DNA of 64,000 nt, taken from the NCBI GenBank assembly GCA_007695045.1, contig REEP01000044.1, positions 54,045 to 118,044 on the forward strand. Direction: 5' to 3'. Shown here in pieces: positions 11,728 to 21,880 of the stretch. The notes under the pieces were generated by a model. The model did not search any database and was not told the origin of the DNA. It saw only the letters and a program-made list of their open reading frames with translations. Every line of letters starts with the position of its first letter. Within the stretch, counting starts at the first letter, position 1. The stretch is from Rhodospirillales bacterium (lineage in GTDB: Bacteria; Pseudomonadota; Alphaproteobacteria; Rhodospirillales; Defluviicoccaceae). The translations under genes and the position numbers were made by a program.

Positions 11728-12755
11728 CGTCGGAACTGCGCAAGCGCGGCCTTGGCAAGGGCCTGTCCGCCCTTCTTGGCGATGATGAAGCGGCACTGGC
11801 TCAACTGGACCGGGTTCGCTCCGCCAAGACCGTACCCATCGAGATGCTGTACCCGGGCCGGTTCCAGCCGCGGCGCACCATGCCCGACGATGACCTGTCG
11901 ACGCTGGCCGCCTCGATCGCCGACAAGGGCATCCTCCAGCCGATCCTGGTCCGCCGCCATCCCGACGACGCCAATGCGTACGAGATCATCGCCGGTGAAC
12001 GCCGATGGCGCGCTGCCCAAATGGCACAGCTCGACGACGTGCCGGTGGTCATCAAGGATCTGGACGACCGCGCCGCGTGCGAGATCGCCCTGGTGGAGAA
12101 CCTGCAGCGTCAGGATCTCTCTGCCCTGGATGAGGCCGAGGGGTATCGCCGCCTGCTGGACGAATTCGACCATACCCAGGAAGACCTGGCCCGCAGCGTC
12201 GGCAAGAGCCGCAGCCACGTGGCCAACATGTTGCGGCTTCTGGGCTTGCCGGAGCGCGTGCGCGCGCTTCTCGACCAGGGCGCCCTCACCGCCGGTCATG
12301 CCCGAGCCTTGGTCGGGGTGCCTGACGCCGTGGCGCTGGCCGAGAAGATCGTCAAGCGTGGTCTGAACGTTCGCCAGACCGAAGCCATGGTCAAGGCCAA
12401 CGGCGGTGACGCCGCCCGCCCCCAACGCGTCGACAAGGACCCGGACACCCGCGCCATCGAACGGGACCTCAGCGAACGCTTGGGCCTCAACGTGGAAATC
12501 AAGCTGCGTCGGCGTGGCGGCGCACTGGTTCTGCACTACCGCTCATTGGCGCAACTGGACGACATCCTGCACCGCCTGAACCAGGGCCGCGCCGTGGCAC
12601 CGGAAACACCGGATGACGCGCCGCCCCCCCGACCCAGCGAGATGCTGGAAGACCTCATCGAGGTCGAAGCGGAAATCGAAAGAGGGCTTGGCTCCGACGA
12701 CATTGCGTCTCTCGCCGACGAGCCCTTGTGGCCTGCGAATGTTCGCTCGGATTAG
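11724..12755 (+). CDS. parB: Chromosome-partitioning protein ParB
   Basis: ParB is the CTP-dependent DNA clamp that loads at parS and stimulates ParA. The 343-residue protein begins MTSELRKRGLGKGLSALLGDD, a typical ParA-interacting N-terminus. The ParB/Srx CTP-binding domain includes QPRRTMPDDD and IIAGERRWRAAQMAQL, followed by ALVENLQRQDLSALDEAEGY. The helix-turn-helix region is TQEDLARSVGKSRSHVANMLRLL, and the C-terminal dimerisation part ends near 343. It is translationally coupled to parA and converges with holA, sharing 4 bases at the stop codons. Confidence 0.97.
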   Translation: MTSELRKRGLGKGLSALLGDDEAALAQLDRVRSAKTVPIEMLYPGRFQPRRTMPDDDLSTLAASIADKGILQPILVRRHPDDANAYEIIAGERRWRAAQMAQLDDVPVVIKDLDDRAACEIALVENLQRQDLSALDEAEGYRRLLDEFDHTQEDLARSVGKSRSHVANMLRLLGLPERVRALLDQGALTAGHARALVGVPDAVALAEKIVKRGLNVRQTEAMVKANGGDAARPQRVDKDPDTRAIERDLSERLGLNVEIKLRRRGGALVLHYRSLAQLDDILHRLNQGRAVAPETPDDAPPPRPSEMLEDLIEVEAEIERGLGSDDIASLADEPLWPANVRSD

Positions 12756-13804
12756 GGCTGACGGCGCCGACCTCCGGGCCGGCTGCCGGCCCCGGCCCCG
12801 GCTGCGAGCCGCATCAGCAACCGGGCGCACACGGCCTCCGCCGGCAGTCCCGTGGACTTGCACTGGATTTCCGCTTCCGTCGCCAGGCTGAGCGCTTGGC
12901 CGAGACGGTGGCGTGGCCATAGAGCCATCTGCTGCCGAAACCCCGCCTGCTCGGCCCGGAACACCGGCGGCCGCAATGACATCAGAGCCTTGTCCGCCGG
13001 CATCCCGGCCTGCATCAACCCCTGTGCGTGCAGCAGCCGCATCAGATGGCGCCCCACCGCCCGCACCACCGAGGGCGGTCCGACCGCACCCTCCGCCACC
13101 AGGCGCTGGAAGGCGGTCTCCAAGCTGGCGCTGTCGCCGAGGCAAGCGGCCTCGATCACCGTATGCAGCGAGGCGGCCGTGGCGTCCCCCACCGCCGATT
13201 GGACATCCTCCACGCCGACGCGACCGGGCCCGCCCATATAGACGACCAGCTTCTCTAGCTCCCGCCGGGTCACGCCGTGGTCATTGCCGAGACGTGCCGT
13301 CAGCAGCGCCAGGGCGTCCGCGTCGGGGACCAGATCGTGCGCCGCGAGCATCGCCCGCGCGGTTGCCTCGACCGCGCCCGGATCATCGCCATAGCAGGCA
13401 ATGGCCACGGCATTGTCGGCCTTCTCGAACGCGGTGCGCAGGCTGGATCGCTTGGTCAACTCTCCGCCCTCAGCCACAACGAGGGCACCGGCAGGATTCG
13501 TCGCAAGCCAGTTGGAGAACGTCGGCGCTATCGCATCGGTGGCATCGCGCACCCGAACCACCCGCCGACCGCCGGAGAACGAGTAGGCTGCCGCCTCGTC
13601 GGCCAGACGGCTCGGATCGGCACGCAACGCCGCTGCCGGCAGCTCCGTCCGGCAGAAGGGGTCCTCAGCCGCCGCCACGGCGTTCACCAGGCGATCGGCG
13701 CGTTCCCGCACCAGCCCGTAGTCCGGCCCGAACACGAGGGCTGCCGCCTTCGCCGGGTCCGGCCGGTCGAGGAAGCCTTCGATCCGGGCTGCGGGCAGCT
13801 TCAA
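12752..13804 (-). CDS. holA: DNA polymerase III subunit delta
   Basis: The delta subunit of the clamp loader opens the beta sliding clamp. The 350-residue protein has the family start [20 protein letters not shown] followed by VFGPDYGLVRERAD, a middle AAA+-like region (ALVVAEGGELTKRSSLR), and the helical LGNDHGVTRRELEKLVVYMG. The start is TTG, and it overlaps the lptE stop as TTGA, which makes the rare start credible through coupling. The order leuS-lptE-holA is widely conserved. The C-terminus shares 4 bases with the end of parB on the other strand. Confidence 0.9.
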   Translation of the reverse strand: MKLPAARIEGFLDRPDPAKAAALVFGPDYGLVRERADRLVNAVAAAEDPFCRTELPAAALRADPSRLADEAAAYSFSGGRRVVRVRDATDAIAPTFSNWLATNPAGALVVAEGGELTKRSSLRTAFEKADNAVAIACYGDDPGAVEATARAMLAAHDLVPDADALALLTARLGNDHGVTRRELEKLVVYMGGPGRVGVEDVQSAVGDATAASLHTVIEAACLGDSASLETAFQRLVAEGAVGPPSVVRAVGRHLMRLLHAQGLMQAGMPADKALMSLRPPVFRAEQAGFRQQMALWPRHRLGQALSLATEAEIQCKSTGLPAEAVCARLLMRLAAGAGAGSRPGGRRRQP

Positions 13805-14355
13805 CCCGTGTGCCCGTCGCTGGCCACGGCCTCCCGGCCACTGAAGAACGCACTGAGGCGCAGCCGGATGTCGTGGGCGAGCCGCAGGATCGCGCGCCGG
13901 CGCGCGCCCTCTTCGGCGGCCAAGGTTGAAAACCGCGCTTCGGCGAGGTTGAAGCTGCTGATGGTCGACGCCCGGTGACGCAACACCGACGACCCTGTTG
14001 CAAGATCCGTCAATGTCATGTCAGCAGTGAGCGCCAGGTCGGCCCGGGTGGCGAGACCGGTACGCTGCAGGGCAACCTCAGAGACCGTCTCGTTCAGGAC
14101 AACATCGACGCGGTAACGCGCCGGAGCCTCGGAACGGGTAATCCCGAGCTGATGGCGCAGCTCCTCTCGCAGCATCTGACCCGGGCGGTCGGCGATCAGC
14201 CCCACTTCCGTATCGGCCAAGCCGGCCGCAAGCTTCTGGCTGGCCGGCGTTCCCGGCGCGTGCATGGGCTGGAAGCCGCAAGCCCCGAGAACAAGCACGG
14301 CAACCAGCGCCGGCGCGCCTGTGGCTCCGAGGCGCCGCAGCCTAGACCACCACAT
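13801..14355 (-). CDS. lptE: LPS-assembly lipoprotein LptE
   Basis: LptE is the outer-membrane lipoprotein that plugs the LptD barrel and helps deliver lipopolysaccharide to the cell surface. The 184-residue product has a signal peptide with a lipobox ending [11 protein letters not shown], so the mature protein begins at the cysteine near residue 26. [12 protein letters not shown] and [19 protein letters not shown] match the alphaproteobacterial family. I chose ATG at 14355, which overlaps the leuS end by 14 bases and has GGA about 7 bases upstream. A TTG at 14379 is also in frame. Confidence 0.85.
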   Translation of the reverse strand: MWWSRLRRLGATGAPALVAVLVLGACGFQPMHAPGTPASQKLAAGLADTEVGLIADRPGQMLREELRHQLGITRSEAPARYRVDVVLNETVSEVALQRTGLATRADLALTADMTLTDLATGSSVLRHRASTISSFNLAEARFSTLAAEEGARRRAILRLAHDIRLRLSAFFSGREAVASDGHTG

Positions 14356-16918
14356 TGACGATCCGGTTTCGCACGACAACCACCCGACGGGGTGTACGTC
14401 CGGCCACGAACTCCGCCACCACCGGCAAACTCAGTACCGCCGAGCGCACGTCACCCTCCTCCGCGTCCCGGGGCAGCTCCAGGGTGCCGCGCAGCTTGCC
14501 GTTCACTTGCACCGCAATGGTGACGGTATCGTCAACGACCAGCGCCGGATCAGCCGTCGGCCAAGCCGCTGTTGCCAGCGTCGTCTCGTGCCCCAACGCC
14601 TCCCAGAGGGCCTCGCCGAGGTGCGGCATCATCGGCCCGATCAGCTGGGTTAGCGTCTCGAACGCCTGCCGGCGGACCCAGGCGGCCGCCGGGTCCGCCT
14701 CGGACAGGACCGCCACCGCATTGGTCAGCTCCCGAACACGGGCCACGGCCCGATTGAAGCCGAACCGCTCCAGATCGGCAGTAACGTCATTGATGGCCTT
14801 GTGCACGGCCCGCAGCGTTTCCTGAGCCGCCCCCGGCCCTGACGGGTCGAACCCTTCCGGTGCGGGCGCGTCCCGAGCCGCCATCGGGAGCTCGGTCTCC
14901 GCAACCATGCGCCACAGCCGGTTGACGAACCGCCAAGCCCCCTCCACACCGGCGTCGGACCAGTCCAAGTCACGATCCGGCGGGGTGTCCGACAGCATGA
15001 ACAGGCGGGCCGTGTCGGCGCCGTACGTGGCGATGATCGTCTCCGGGTCCACGACGTTGCGCTTGGACTTGCTCATGGATTCCGATCGCCCCACGGTAAC
15101 CGGGCGCCCGCTGGCGGCGTGCACGGCCTGTCCCGCGTCGTTCATGGTCACTTCCGTGGGGAACAGCCACTTGCCGGCCTCGTCCCGGTAGGTCTCGTGG
15201 CACACCATCCCCTGGGTGAACAGGCCCGCGAACGGTTCCTCGAGGTCGAGATATCCAGTCGCCGCCATCGCCCGCGTGAAGAAGCGGGCGTACAGCAGGT
15301 GCAGGATCGCGTGCTCGATGCCGCCGATGTACTGGTCCACCGGCAGCCAGTATGCGGCCGCGCTGCCGACCACCGGCGCGTCGGCATGGGGAGAGCAGAA
15401 CCGCACGAAATACCACGACGAGTCCACGAAGGTGTCCATCGTGTCGGTTTCCCGCAGCGCCGGCCCGCCGCACGCCGGGCAGGGAACGTGTTTCCAGGTT
15501 TCGTGATGATCGAGCGGATTGCCCGGCACGTCGAACCGCACGTCCCGCGGCAGCACCACCGGTAAAGCATCTTCCGGCACCGGCACCACGCCGCACCGCT
15601 CGCAATGCACCACCGGGATCGGACAGCCCCAGTAGCGCTGGCGGGAGATGCCCCAGTCCCTGAGCCGGTAGCTGACAGTGCCGGCACCGTCACCTGCAGC
15701 CTCCAGCCGCTGCGTCACCGTCGCCTTGGCCTCCGGTACGGCCAAGCCATCCAGGAACCGGGAATGGATCAGGCGGCCGTCACCGGTGTAGGCCTCGTCG
15801 CCGATGCTGAACGTGGCCGGATCGCTGCCGTCCGGTGCCACCACCGGAACAACCGGCAGCCCGTATTTGCGGGCGAACTCCAGATCCCGCTGGTCATGGG
15901 CGGGACAACCGAAGATCGCCCCGGTGCCGTATTCCATCAACACGAAATTCGCCGCATAGACCGGCAACTCCCAGTCCGGATCGAACGGGTGCAGCGCGCG
16001 AAGGCCGGTGTCGATGCCTTCCTTCTCCGCCGTCTCGATGGCTTCCTCGCTGGTGCCGAGGCGATTGCAGCGGGCGATGAAGTCCGCCAGTCGCGGGTCG
16101 CTTTCGGCCAGCGCCTGTGTGATGGGATGGTTGGGGGAAATCGCGCAGAACGACGCACCGAACAAAGTGTCCGGCCGGGTGGTGAATACTTCCAGCCGGT
16201 CGTCACGCCCCTTGAGCCGGAACAGGACGCAAGCGCCCTCGGACCGCCCGATCCAGTTCTGCTGCATCAGCTTGACCCGCTCCGGCCACCGGTCCAGCGT
16301 TTGCAATGCCTCCAACAGGGAGTCCGAAAAGGCGGTGGTGCGAAAGAACCACTGGTTCAGCTTGCGCCGCTCGATCAAGGCGCCGGAGCGCCAGCCGCGC
16401 CCGTCGACCACCTGCTCGTTGGCGAGCACGGTGTGGTCGACCGGGTCCCAGTTGACCCAGGATTCCCGGCGATAGGCGAGACCGTTCCGCAGCAGCGCCA
16501 GAAACAGCTTCTGCTGTTGATGATAATAACTCTCATCACAGGTGGCGAACTCGCGCGACCAGTCCAGGGACAGCCCCAGTGCCTTGAGCTGGCGCCGCAT
16601 CGTGTCGATGTTGCCGTAGGTCCATTCGGACGGGTCGATGCCGCGTTCGATCGCCGCGTTTTCGGCCGGAAGCCCGAACGCGTCCCAGCCCATGGGATGA
16701 AGGACATTGTAGCCGCGCGCGCGCATGAACCGGGCGACCACGTCCCCCATGGTGTAGTTGCGCACGTGGCCCATGTGAATCCGGCCCGACGGATAGGGAA
16801 ACATTTCGAGAACATAATATTTCGGACGCGACGGCTCTTCGGTCGCGGCGAAGCACTGCTCCGACTCCCACCTCGCCTGCCACCTGGCTTCGATGTCCTT
16901 GAAGGAATACCGCGACAT
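14342..16918 (-). CDS. leuS: Leucyl-tRNA synthetase
   Basis: This class I synthetase charges tRNA-Leu. The 858-residue protein has the HIGH-type motif HMGH in [17 protein letters not shown], the CP1 editing domain ([12 protein letters not shown], then [17 protein letters not shown]), a zinc-like CxxC element ([19 protein letters not shown]), [10 protein letters not shown], and the KMSKS motif as [13 protein letters not shown] chose ATG at 16918. A GTG four codons upstream is possible and sits closer to an AGGGG. It leads the leuS-lptE-holA operon. Confidence 0.97.
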   Translation of the reverse strand: MSRYSFKDIEARWQARWESEQCFAATEEPSRPKYYVLEMFPYPSGRIHMGHVRNYTMGDVVARFMRARGYNVLHPMGWDAFGLPAENAAIERGIDPSEWTYGNIDTMRRQLKALGLSLDWSREFATCDESYYHQQQKLFLALLRNGLAYRRESWVNWDPVDHTVLANEQVVDGRGWRSGALIERRKLNQWFFRTTAFSDSLLEALQTLDRWPERVKLMQQNWIGRSEGACVLFRLKGRDDRLEVFTTRPDTLFGASFCAISPNHPITQALAESDPRLADFIARCNRLGTSEEAIETAEKEGIDTGLRALHPFDPDWELPVYAANFVLMEYGTGAIFGCPAHDQRDLEFARKYGLPVVPVVAPDGSDPATFSIGDEAYTGDGRLIHSRFLDGLAVPEAKATVTQRLEAAGDGAGTVSYRLRDWGISRQRYWGCPIPVVHCERCGVVPVPEDALPVVLPRDVRFDVPGNPLDHHETWKHVPCPACGGPALRETDTMDTFVDSSWYFVRFCSPHADAPVVGSAAAYWLPVDQYIGGIEHAILHLLYARFFTRAMAATGYLDLEEPFAGLFTQGMVCHETYRDEAGKWLFPTEVTMNDAGQAVHAASGRPVTVGRSESMSKSKRNVVDPETIIATYGADTARLFMLSDTPPDRDLDWSDAGVEGAWRFVNRLWRMVAETELPMAARDAPAPEGFDPSGPGAAQETLRAVHKAINDVTADLERFGFNRAVARVRELTNAVAVLSEADPAAAWVRRQAFETLTQLIGPMMPHLGEALWEALGHETTLATAAWPTADPALVVDDTVTIAVQVNGKLRGTLELPRDAEEGDVRSAVLSLPVVAEFVAGRTPRRVVVVRNRIVNVVV

Positions 16919-17000
16919 ATGGAAATGCACCCCTGCAGTCGGGCGCTTGGCCGCCCTGCGATACGCTCATCAGCCCCGTTGGCAGAACCGAGGGGTGCTT

Positions 17001-17540
17001 CTAGTTACTGAGCACGTCGGCCCTCAGCTGTCGGGCCTTGGTCAGGATCGCGTTTTCGATCTCAGTCCCCGTTTCGTCCGCCAGCGGCGCGTCGCGCCAG
17101 CCCGCGCGGGTGTCGGCCACCTGCCTGAACACCGCGACCCGTACGCCATCCGCCCTGAGAGCGCGGCCCAGAATATACACATTCATCTTGAAACGCTCGT
17201 CAGGAGCTTCCGGCGGCGAGTACCAGTCGGTAATGATCACACCGCCGAACGGGTCCGCCGATGTCACCGGCATGAACGAGACGGTATCCAGCGAAGCCCG
17301 CCACAGGAAGCCGTTGACCCCGATGCCGGTGCCCCCCGGCACGTCCTCCTGGCCGCCGCCGCCGCCTAGCGCCAGACCGCCGGGGCCGAAGATCGAGTCC
17401 CGCTGGTTGTAGGGTGTGGCATCGCCGCGTCGCCGATCCGGGTATTCGCTTTCGACGTTCGCCCCGGAACAACCCACCAGAAGCGATCCCGTGAACAGGG
17501 CCACCGTCGCCGCCACAACCCACGGTGTGCGCTGTCGCAT
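17001..17540 (-). CDS. DUF3576 family lipoprotein
   Basis: A 179-residue predicted lipoprotein of the DUF3576 family, found next to leuS in many alphaproteobacteria. The signal peptide ends in a lipobox at SLLVGCSG. The mature region has a glycine-rich stretch (GGLALGGGGG), then GIGVNGFLWRASLDTVSFMP, DPFGGVIITDWY and FKMNVYILGRALRADG. No function is known; the context with lptE suggests envelope work. ATG at 17540 is preceded by GGAGG about 10 bases upstream and GGAG next to it. The 82-base gap to leuS allows cotranscription. Confidence 0.85.
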   Translation of the reverse strand: MRQRTPWVVAATVALFTGSLLVGCSGANVESEYPDRRRGDATPYNQRDSIFGPGGLALGGGGGQEDVPGGTGIGVNGFLWRASLDTVSFMPVTSADPFGGVIITDWYSPPEAPDERFKMNVYILGRALRADGVRVAVFRQVADTRAGWRDAPLADETGTEIENAILTKARQLRADVLSN

Positions 17541-17706
17541 CTCCGTCAAACCTCCATCACTGAGCTGCACTCCTGCTGGTATCCTGACGCTCCCGGCGTG
17601 TCAACGCCGGTGCACCGGCTCTGGTCCGCCATGTCCATTCCATCTGGACGGACCCGTCGTCAAGCCGGTCTTGCAGCGGGCGGGTGGTTGCCCGTACCAA
17701 TCATGC

Positions 17707-19335
17707 ATGAGCCGCCGACCCGTCCGTTCGCCGACCCGCCAACCGACATCCCCGGTGACGCCTGCGGTCGGCCGCTTGCTGGCGGAAGCGTTGGCACACC
17801 ACCGGGCGGGCCGGCTGGCGGAAGCGGCGGAGCACTATCGGCACATTCTGGCAATTCAGCCCCGGGAACCGGATGCCCTGCACCTATTGGGTCTCATTGC
17901 CCACCAACAGGGCCGGCATGAGGATGCGGCGGCGCTGATCACCCGCGCCATCGCCCGCAACCGGCGGAATCCCGATTATCACAGCAACCTCGGGGCGGTG
18001 CTGCTGGCCCTGGACCGACCTGCCGAGGCGGCGGCAGCCTTGCGCCGGGCGTTGGCTCTAAACCCGGACCATGCCGACGCTGCCAGCAATCTCGGCAACG
18101 CCCTGATGCGCAAGGGGCAGATCCGGGACGCCGAGACTTGGTACCGCCGGGCAATCGCGGCCAAGCCGGACCATGCCCTCGCCCATAACAACCTGGGCGG
18201 GGCGCTGCGACGCCGGGGCGCTCTTGCCGAGGCGGAGACGGCCTATCGGGAGGCGCTGGCTCGTGACCCCCGCTATCCTGGCGCGCTGGCCAACCTCGGC
18301 CGGGTACTGCACGAACAGGGTCGCTACGATGACGCACTCCGCGCCTATGACCAAGCTCTCGCCCTGGCACCCGAGCATGCCGAGGCGAATGCCAACCGGG
18401 CGACACTGCTGCTGCTGCTGGGGCGCCTCGAGGATGGTTTCGCTGCCTATGAATGGCGCTGGCGTGTTGCCGGCTTCACGACACCGCGGCGGGACTTCGC
18501 CTGCCCGGCCTGGGGCGGTGAACCACTGGCCGGTCGCCGCATCCTGATCCATGCGGAGCAGGGCCTGGGATCGGCGATCCAATTCGTCCGGTACGTCGCG
18601 CCGGTGGCGGCCTGCGGCGGCCGGGTGATCCTGGAATGCCAGGCACCCCTTGCGCCGTTATTCGCGTGCCTGACCGAAGGTTCGGCAGCATCGGTGCAGC
18701 ATCTCGTGGTCAAGGGCGAAGACCTGCCGGAAGCCGACTGTCATGCTCCGCTGATGAGTCTCCCGCGCCTTTTTGGCACCACAGTTGCGACTGTACCTGA
18801 CCGGGTGCCCTACCTGACGGCGCCCCCGGACCGGCTGGACCCTTGGGCCGACCGGCTGGCATCGTCGCCACGTCCGCGCATCGGCGTGGTCTGGGGCGGC
18901 AACCCCGGCCATGACAACGAAACCAACCGTTCCATGCCCGCCCGCCACCTGAATCCGCTGCTGAGCGCCGAGACGGGGAGCGTTTTCGCCTTGCAGGTGG
19001 ACGGTGATCCGGCCCTGAGGTTCGGTTTGGATGAGTCCCGACTGGCCGACCTCGCCCCGCACCTGACCGATTTTGCCGAAACCGCCGCGGTGGTCACCAA
19101 TCTGGACCTGGTGATCTCGGTGGACACGGCGGTCGCCCACCTGGCCGGGGCGCTGGGGCGCCCGGTCTGGCTGCTGCTGCCCCATGTGCCGGAGTGGCGC
19201 TGGATGCTCGATCGCGATGCCAGCCCCTGGTACCCGACCATGCGCCTGTTTCGACAGCGGGCGCCGGGAGACTGGCACGACGTGATCGACCGGGTGGCTC
19301 GGGCGCTGCCCCGGTTCCGCGCGAGCATGCCGTGA
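17707..19335 (+). CDS. TPR protein with C-terminal glycosyltransferase-like domain
   Basis: A 542-residue protein. Residues about 20-270 are tandem tetratricopeptide repeats of about 34 residues (for example ALNPDHADAASNLGNALMRK and AKPDHALAHNNLGGAL). Residues about 290-540 resemble the glycosyltransferase-9/OGT-like half of many such proteins (HAEQGLGSAIQFVRYVAP, RIGVVWGGNPGHDNETNRSM, VVTNLDLVISVDTAVAHLAGALG, WRWMLDRDASPWYPT). In relatives the first motif is usually GxGDxIQF; here it reads GLGSAIQF, so a conserved Asp is missing. The acceptor is unknown. The ATG has only a weak ribosome-binding site. The stop overlaps the next TPR gene as GTGA. Confidence 0.85.
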   Translation: MSRRPVRSPTRQPTSPVTPAVGRLLAEALAHHRAGRLAEAAEHYRHILAIQPREPDALHLLGLIAHQQGRHEDAAALITRAIARNRRNPDYHSNLGAVLLALDRPAEAAAALRRALALNPDHADAASNLGNALMRKGQIRDAETWYRRAIAAKPDHALAHNNLGGALRRRGALAEAETAYREALARDPRYPGALANLGRVLHEQGRYDDALRAYDQALALAPEHAEANANRATLLLLLGRLEDGFAAYEWRWRVAGFTTPRRDFACPAWGGEPLAGRRILIHAEQGLGSAIQFVRYVAPVAACGGRVILECQAPLAPLFACLTEGSAASVQHLVVKGEDLPEADCHAPLMSLPRLFGTTVATVPDRVPYLTAPPDRLDPWADRLASSPRPRIGVVWGGNPGHDNETNRSMPARHLNPLLSAETGSVFALQVDGDPALRFGLDESRLADLAPHLTDFAETAAVVTNLDLVISVDTAVAHLAGALGRPVWLLLPHVPEWRWMLDRDASPWYPTMRLFRQRAPGDWHDVIDRVARALPRFRASMP

Positions 19336-21236
19336 GCACGCGCTCCGGCAAGCTGACAGCCGGCCGCCGGCCAAGTCGCGTCGCGGTCGGTTCCGCGGCA
19401 CTGTCCACCGTCCTCAACGAGGCCGTGGCCCACCATCAGGCCGGCCGCCTCGATGAGGCTGCCGCCGGCTACCGGCGGGTGCTGGCCTCGGCTCCCCGCC
19501 ACGCGGACGCGCTCCACCTGTTGGGCGTGATCGCTTACCAGAAAGGGGACCAAGTCCGGGCGGCGAAGCTGATCGGCCGGGCGATCGCCCTCGATTCCGA
19601 CAATGCCGTCTACCACAATTCCCTGGGCTCGGTGCTGTTGGCGAGCCGCCAGCCGGACCGGGCCGAGGTCCATCTGCGCCGGGCCATCGCGCTCAAGCCC
19701 GCATATGCCGAAGCCCACAACAACCTGGGCAACGCCCTGCAGCAGTCGAACCGGTTGACCGAAGCGGTGGACGCCTATCGGCAGGCGCTCGCCTGTCGTT
19801 CCGATTATGCCGAGGCCCATGCCAACCTGGGCCGGGCGTTGCAGGCATTGGGTGATTCGTCCGCCGCCGTTGCCCAATTCCGCCATGCGGTGGTGCTCCG
19901 TCCCGGCTACGCCAAGGCGCATCGCTGGTTGGGCGAGGCGCTGGGCGACCTAGGACAGCGGGATGCGGCGGAACGGGCATTGCGCACGGCCCTCACCCAC
20001 GCACCCGACGATGCCGACATCCGCGCCGCCCTCGCCGCCCTGTGGGAACGGCGTTCCCGCCTGGAGGAGGCGCTGGCCGAAGCCGAAGGCGTGCTGGCGA
20101 AAACACCCGGCCATGCCCGGGCCGAAGTGATCGCGGCTCGCTGCGAACGCCGGCTGGGCCGTCTGGAGGCGGCCCGGGCCCGTCTGGAGAGGCTCCCCAC
20201 CGCCCCGCTGGATGCCGATACAAGCGCATTTCACGCCTTTGAACTGGCGACCACCCTGGATCGCCTCGGCGCCTACCGCGACGCCTTTCGCCGTTATGCC
20301 GAAGGCAACCGCATCATCATGGAAAGCCCGGCCGGCCGAAGCGTCGACCCGAGTGCATTCCCGGCCGAGATCGCCCGCCTCCACGACCGGTTCACCGAAG
20401 CCTGGATTGCGGGCTGGTCGCCTGCCGTGCCCCACGACCGGGCGCATGACGGTCCGCCGCCCGTATTCCTGGTGGGTTTCCCGCGATCCGGCACCACCCT
20501 TCTGGACCAGGTGTTGAATGCCCATCCGGCCCTGATCACCCTGGAGGAGAAGCCGACCATCGATGTGGTCAAGCAGGCCCTTGCGTCGCGTTCGCCCGGC
20601 TATCCCGATGCTCTCGCCGGCCTCGATGCCGAAACGGTGCGGGACCTGCGCGAGGCCTATTTCCGGGAGGTGGCGCGCCATCTGCCGGACCGCGGCGGGC
20701 GCATCCTGGTGGACAAGATGCCCCTCGACATCATTGACGCCGGCCTGATCCACCGGTTGTTCCCGGAATCGCCCTTCATCCTGGCCCTGCGCCATCCATG
20801 CGATGTGGTGCTGAGCGGCTTCATGCAGGCATTCCGACCCAATCCCGCCATGGTGCATTTCGCCACCCTGGAAGGGACCGCCACCCTCTATGCCCAGGTG
20901 ATGGCCCTGTGGCAGCATTATCGGGCGCTGCTGCCGCTCCAAGTGCTGGCCACACGGTACGAGGATCTGGTGGCCGACTTCACCGCCGAGACCCGGCGCA
21001 TTCTGGATTTCCTCGACTTGCCCTGGGATGATGCCGTGCTGTCGTATCGCGACCGGGCCAAGGACCGGGCCATCGCCACCCCCAGCTACCACCAGGTGGT
21101 GCAGCCCATCTATTCCCGCTCGGTCGCGCGCTGGCGCAACTACGAACCCGAACTTGCCCCGGTCATCCCGCTGTTGCGCCCGTTCGTCGAGGGGTTCGGC
21201 TACGACCTGGACGACCGCGCCGCGGATGGGGCTTGA
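19332..21236 (+). CDS. TPR protein with sulfotransferase domain
   Basis: A 634-residue protein with N-terminal TPR repeats (residues about 20-300) and a C-terminal sulfotransferase domain (about 370-610). The phosphosulfate-binding loop is VFLVGFPRSGTTLLDQVL near residue 377, and VDKMPLDIIDAGLIHRLFPE, RHPCDVVLSGFMQAF and RYEDLVADF follow the family pattern. It should move sulfate from PAPS to an unknown acceptor, possibly protein or glycan. The GTG start overlaps the previous stop as GTGA. Its first 100 residues resemble those of the neighbour gene, which suggests duplication and domain swapping. The 3' end overlaps thiE on the other strand by 37 bases. Confidence 0.88.
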   Translation: MSTRSGKLTAGRRPSRVAVGSAALSTVLNEAVAHHQAGRLDEAAAGYRRVLASAPRHADALHLLGVIAYQKGDQVRAAKLIGRAIALDSDNAVYHNSLGSVLLASRQPDRAEVHLRRAIALKPAYAEAHNNLGNALQQSNRLTEAVDAYRQALACRSDYAEAHANLGRALQALGDSSAAVAQFRHAVVLRPGYAKAHRWLGEALGDLGQRDAAERALRTALTHAPDDADIRAALAALWERRSRLEEALAEAEGVLAKTPGHARAEVIAARCERRLGRLEAARARLERLPTAPLDADTSAFHAFELATTLDRLGAYRDAFRRYAEGNRIIMESPAGRSVDPSAFPAEIARLHDRFTEAWIAGWSPAVPHDRAHDGPPPVFLVGFPRSGTTLLDQVLNAHPALITLEEKPTIDVVKQALASRSPGYPDALAGLDAETVRDLREAYFREVARHLPDRGGRILVDKMPLDIIDAGLIHRLFPESPFILALRHPCDVVLSGFMQAFRPNPAMVHFATLEGTATLYAQVMALWQHYRALLPLQVLATRYEDLVADFTAETRRILDFLDLPWDDAVLSYRDRAKDRAIATPSYHQVVQPIYSRSVARWRNYEPELAPVIPLLRPFVEGFGYDLDDRAADGA

Positions 21237-21847
21237 TCCATTCCGCCGGTGAGACCGCTGATGGCAGCAAACCCGGCCGCACCGCTTGCCGCCAGTCGCC
21301 TCGCCTGAGCCGCGTCGATCCCGCCGAGGGCGTACACCGGGATCGGGCTCCGGCGGGCCAGCCGGGCGAAGCGGATCGGGCCCAAAGCTGGCGCTCCCGG
21401 ATGGCTCGCGGTCGCAAACACCGGTGACAGCAGGATCGCGCTCACACCGGCCTTGGCTGCCGCCGCGACCGCTGCCTCATCGTGTGCCGCGGCGGTGACC
21501 AGCCAGCCGGGCCGCCGCAGCAAGCGCCACGTGCCTGGCCCACCGCGCAGCATCGCCTCCGGCAAGTGCAGGCCATCCGCCCGGACGGCACGGGCAAGGC
21601 GCGCGTCGCCGGCAATCAGCAGCCGAATGCGATGCTCGCGGCAGGCCCTCGCCAGCCTTAGCGCCAGGCCGGCCCGCTCGGGGTCATCATAGTGCCGAAG
21701 GATTACTGCCGCGCCCGCCGGCAGGCAGGGGATCACCAAAACCGGATCCGGCAGGCGCCGCGTATCCGTCATCAGGATCAGTCGCGGCATCCCGCGCGCC
21801 CTGTCCGGCCTGTTCATGCGGCGGGCCGCGTCTGCTAGGGTTGTCAT
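21200..21847 (-). CDS. thiE: Thiamine phosphate synthase / TenI family protein
   Basis: A 215-residue TIM-barrel protein of the ThiE/TenI family. Motifs are LILMTDTRRLPDP, ADGLHLPEAML, VTAAAHDEAAVAAAAKAG, AILLSPVFATASHPGAPALG and YALGGIDAAQARRLAASGA. Classical ThiE joins the pyrimidine and thiazole halves of thiamine; TenI-like members do related steps. The N-terminal phosphate-loop residues are less typical, so enzyme identity is not certain. ATG at 21847 is the most upstream ATG, but ATG at 21790 (MPRLILMTD) fits the family start and has AGGGCG nearby. No other thiamine genes lie around it. It is divergent from yggS. Confidence 0.72.
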   Translation of the reverse strand: MTTLADAARRMNRPDRARGMPRLILMTDTRRLPDPVLVIPCLPAGAAVILRHYDDPERAGLALRLARACREHRIRLLIAGDARLARAVRADGLHLPEAMLRGGPGTWRLLRRPGWLVTAAAHDEAAVAAAAKAGVSAILLSPVFATASHPGAPALGPIRFARLARRSPIPVYALGGIDAAQARRLAASGAAGFAAISGLTGGMDQAPSAARSSRS

Positions 21848-21880
21848 GATCGCGCGATCGCGTTGCAAAGGAGGTCAGTG

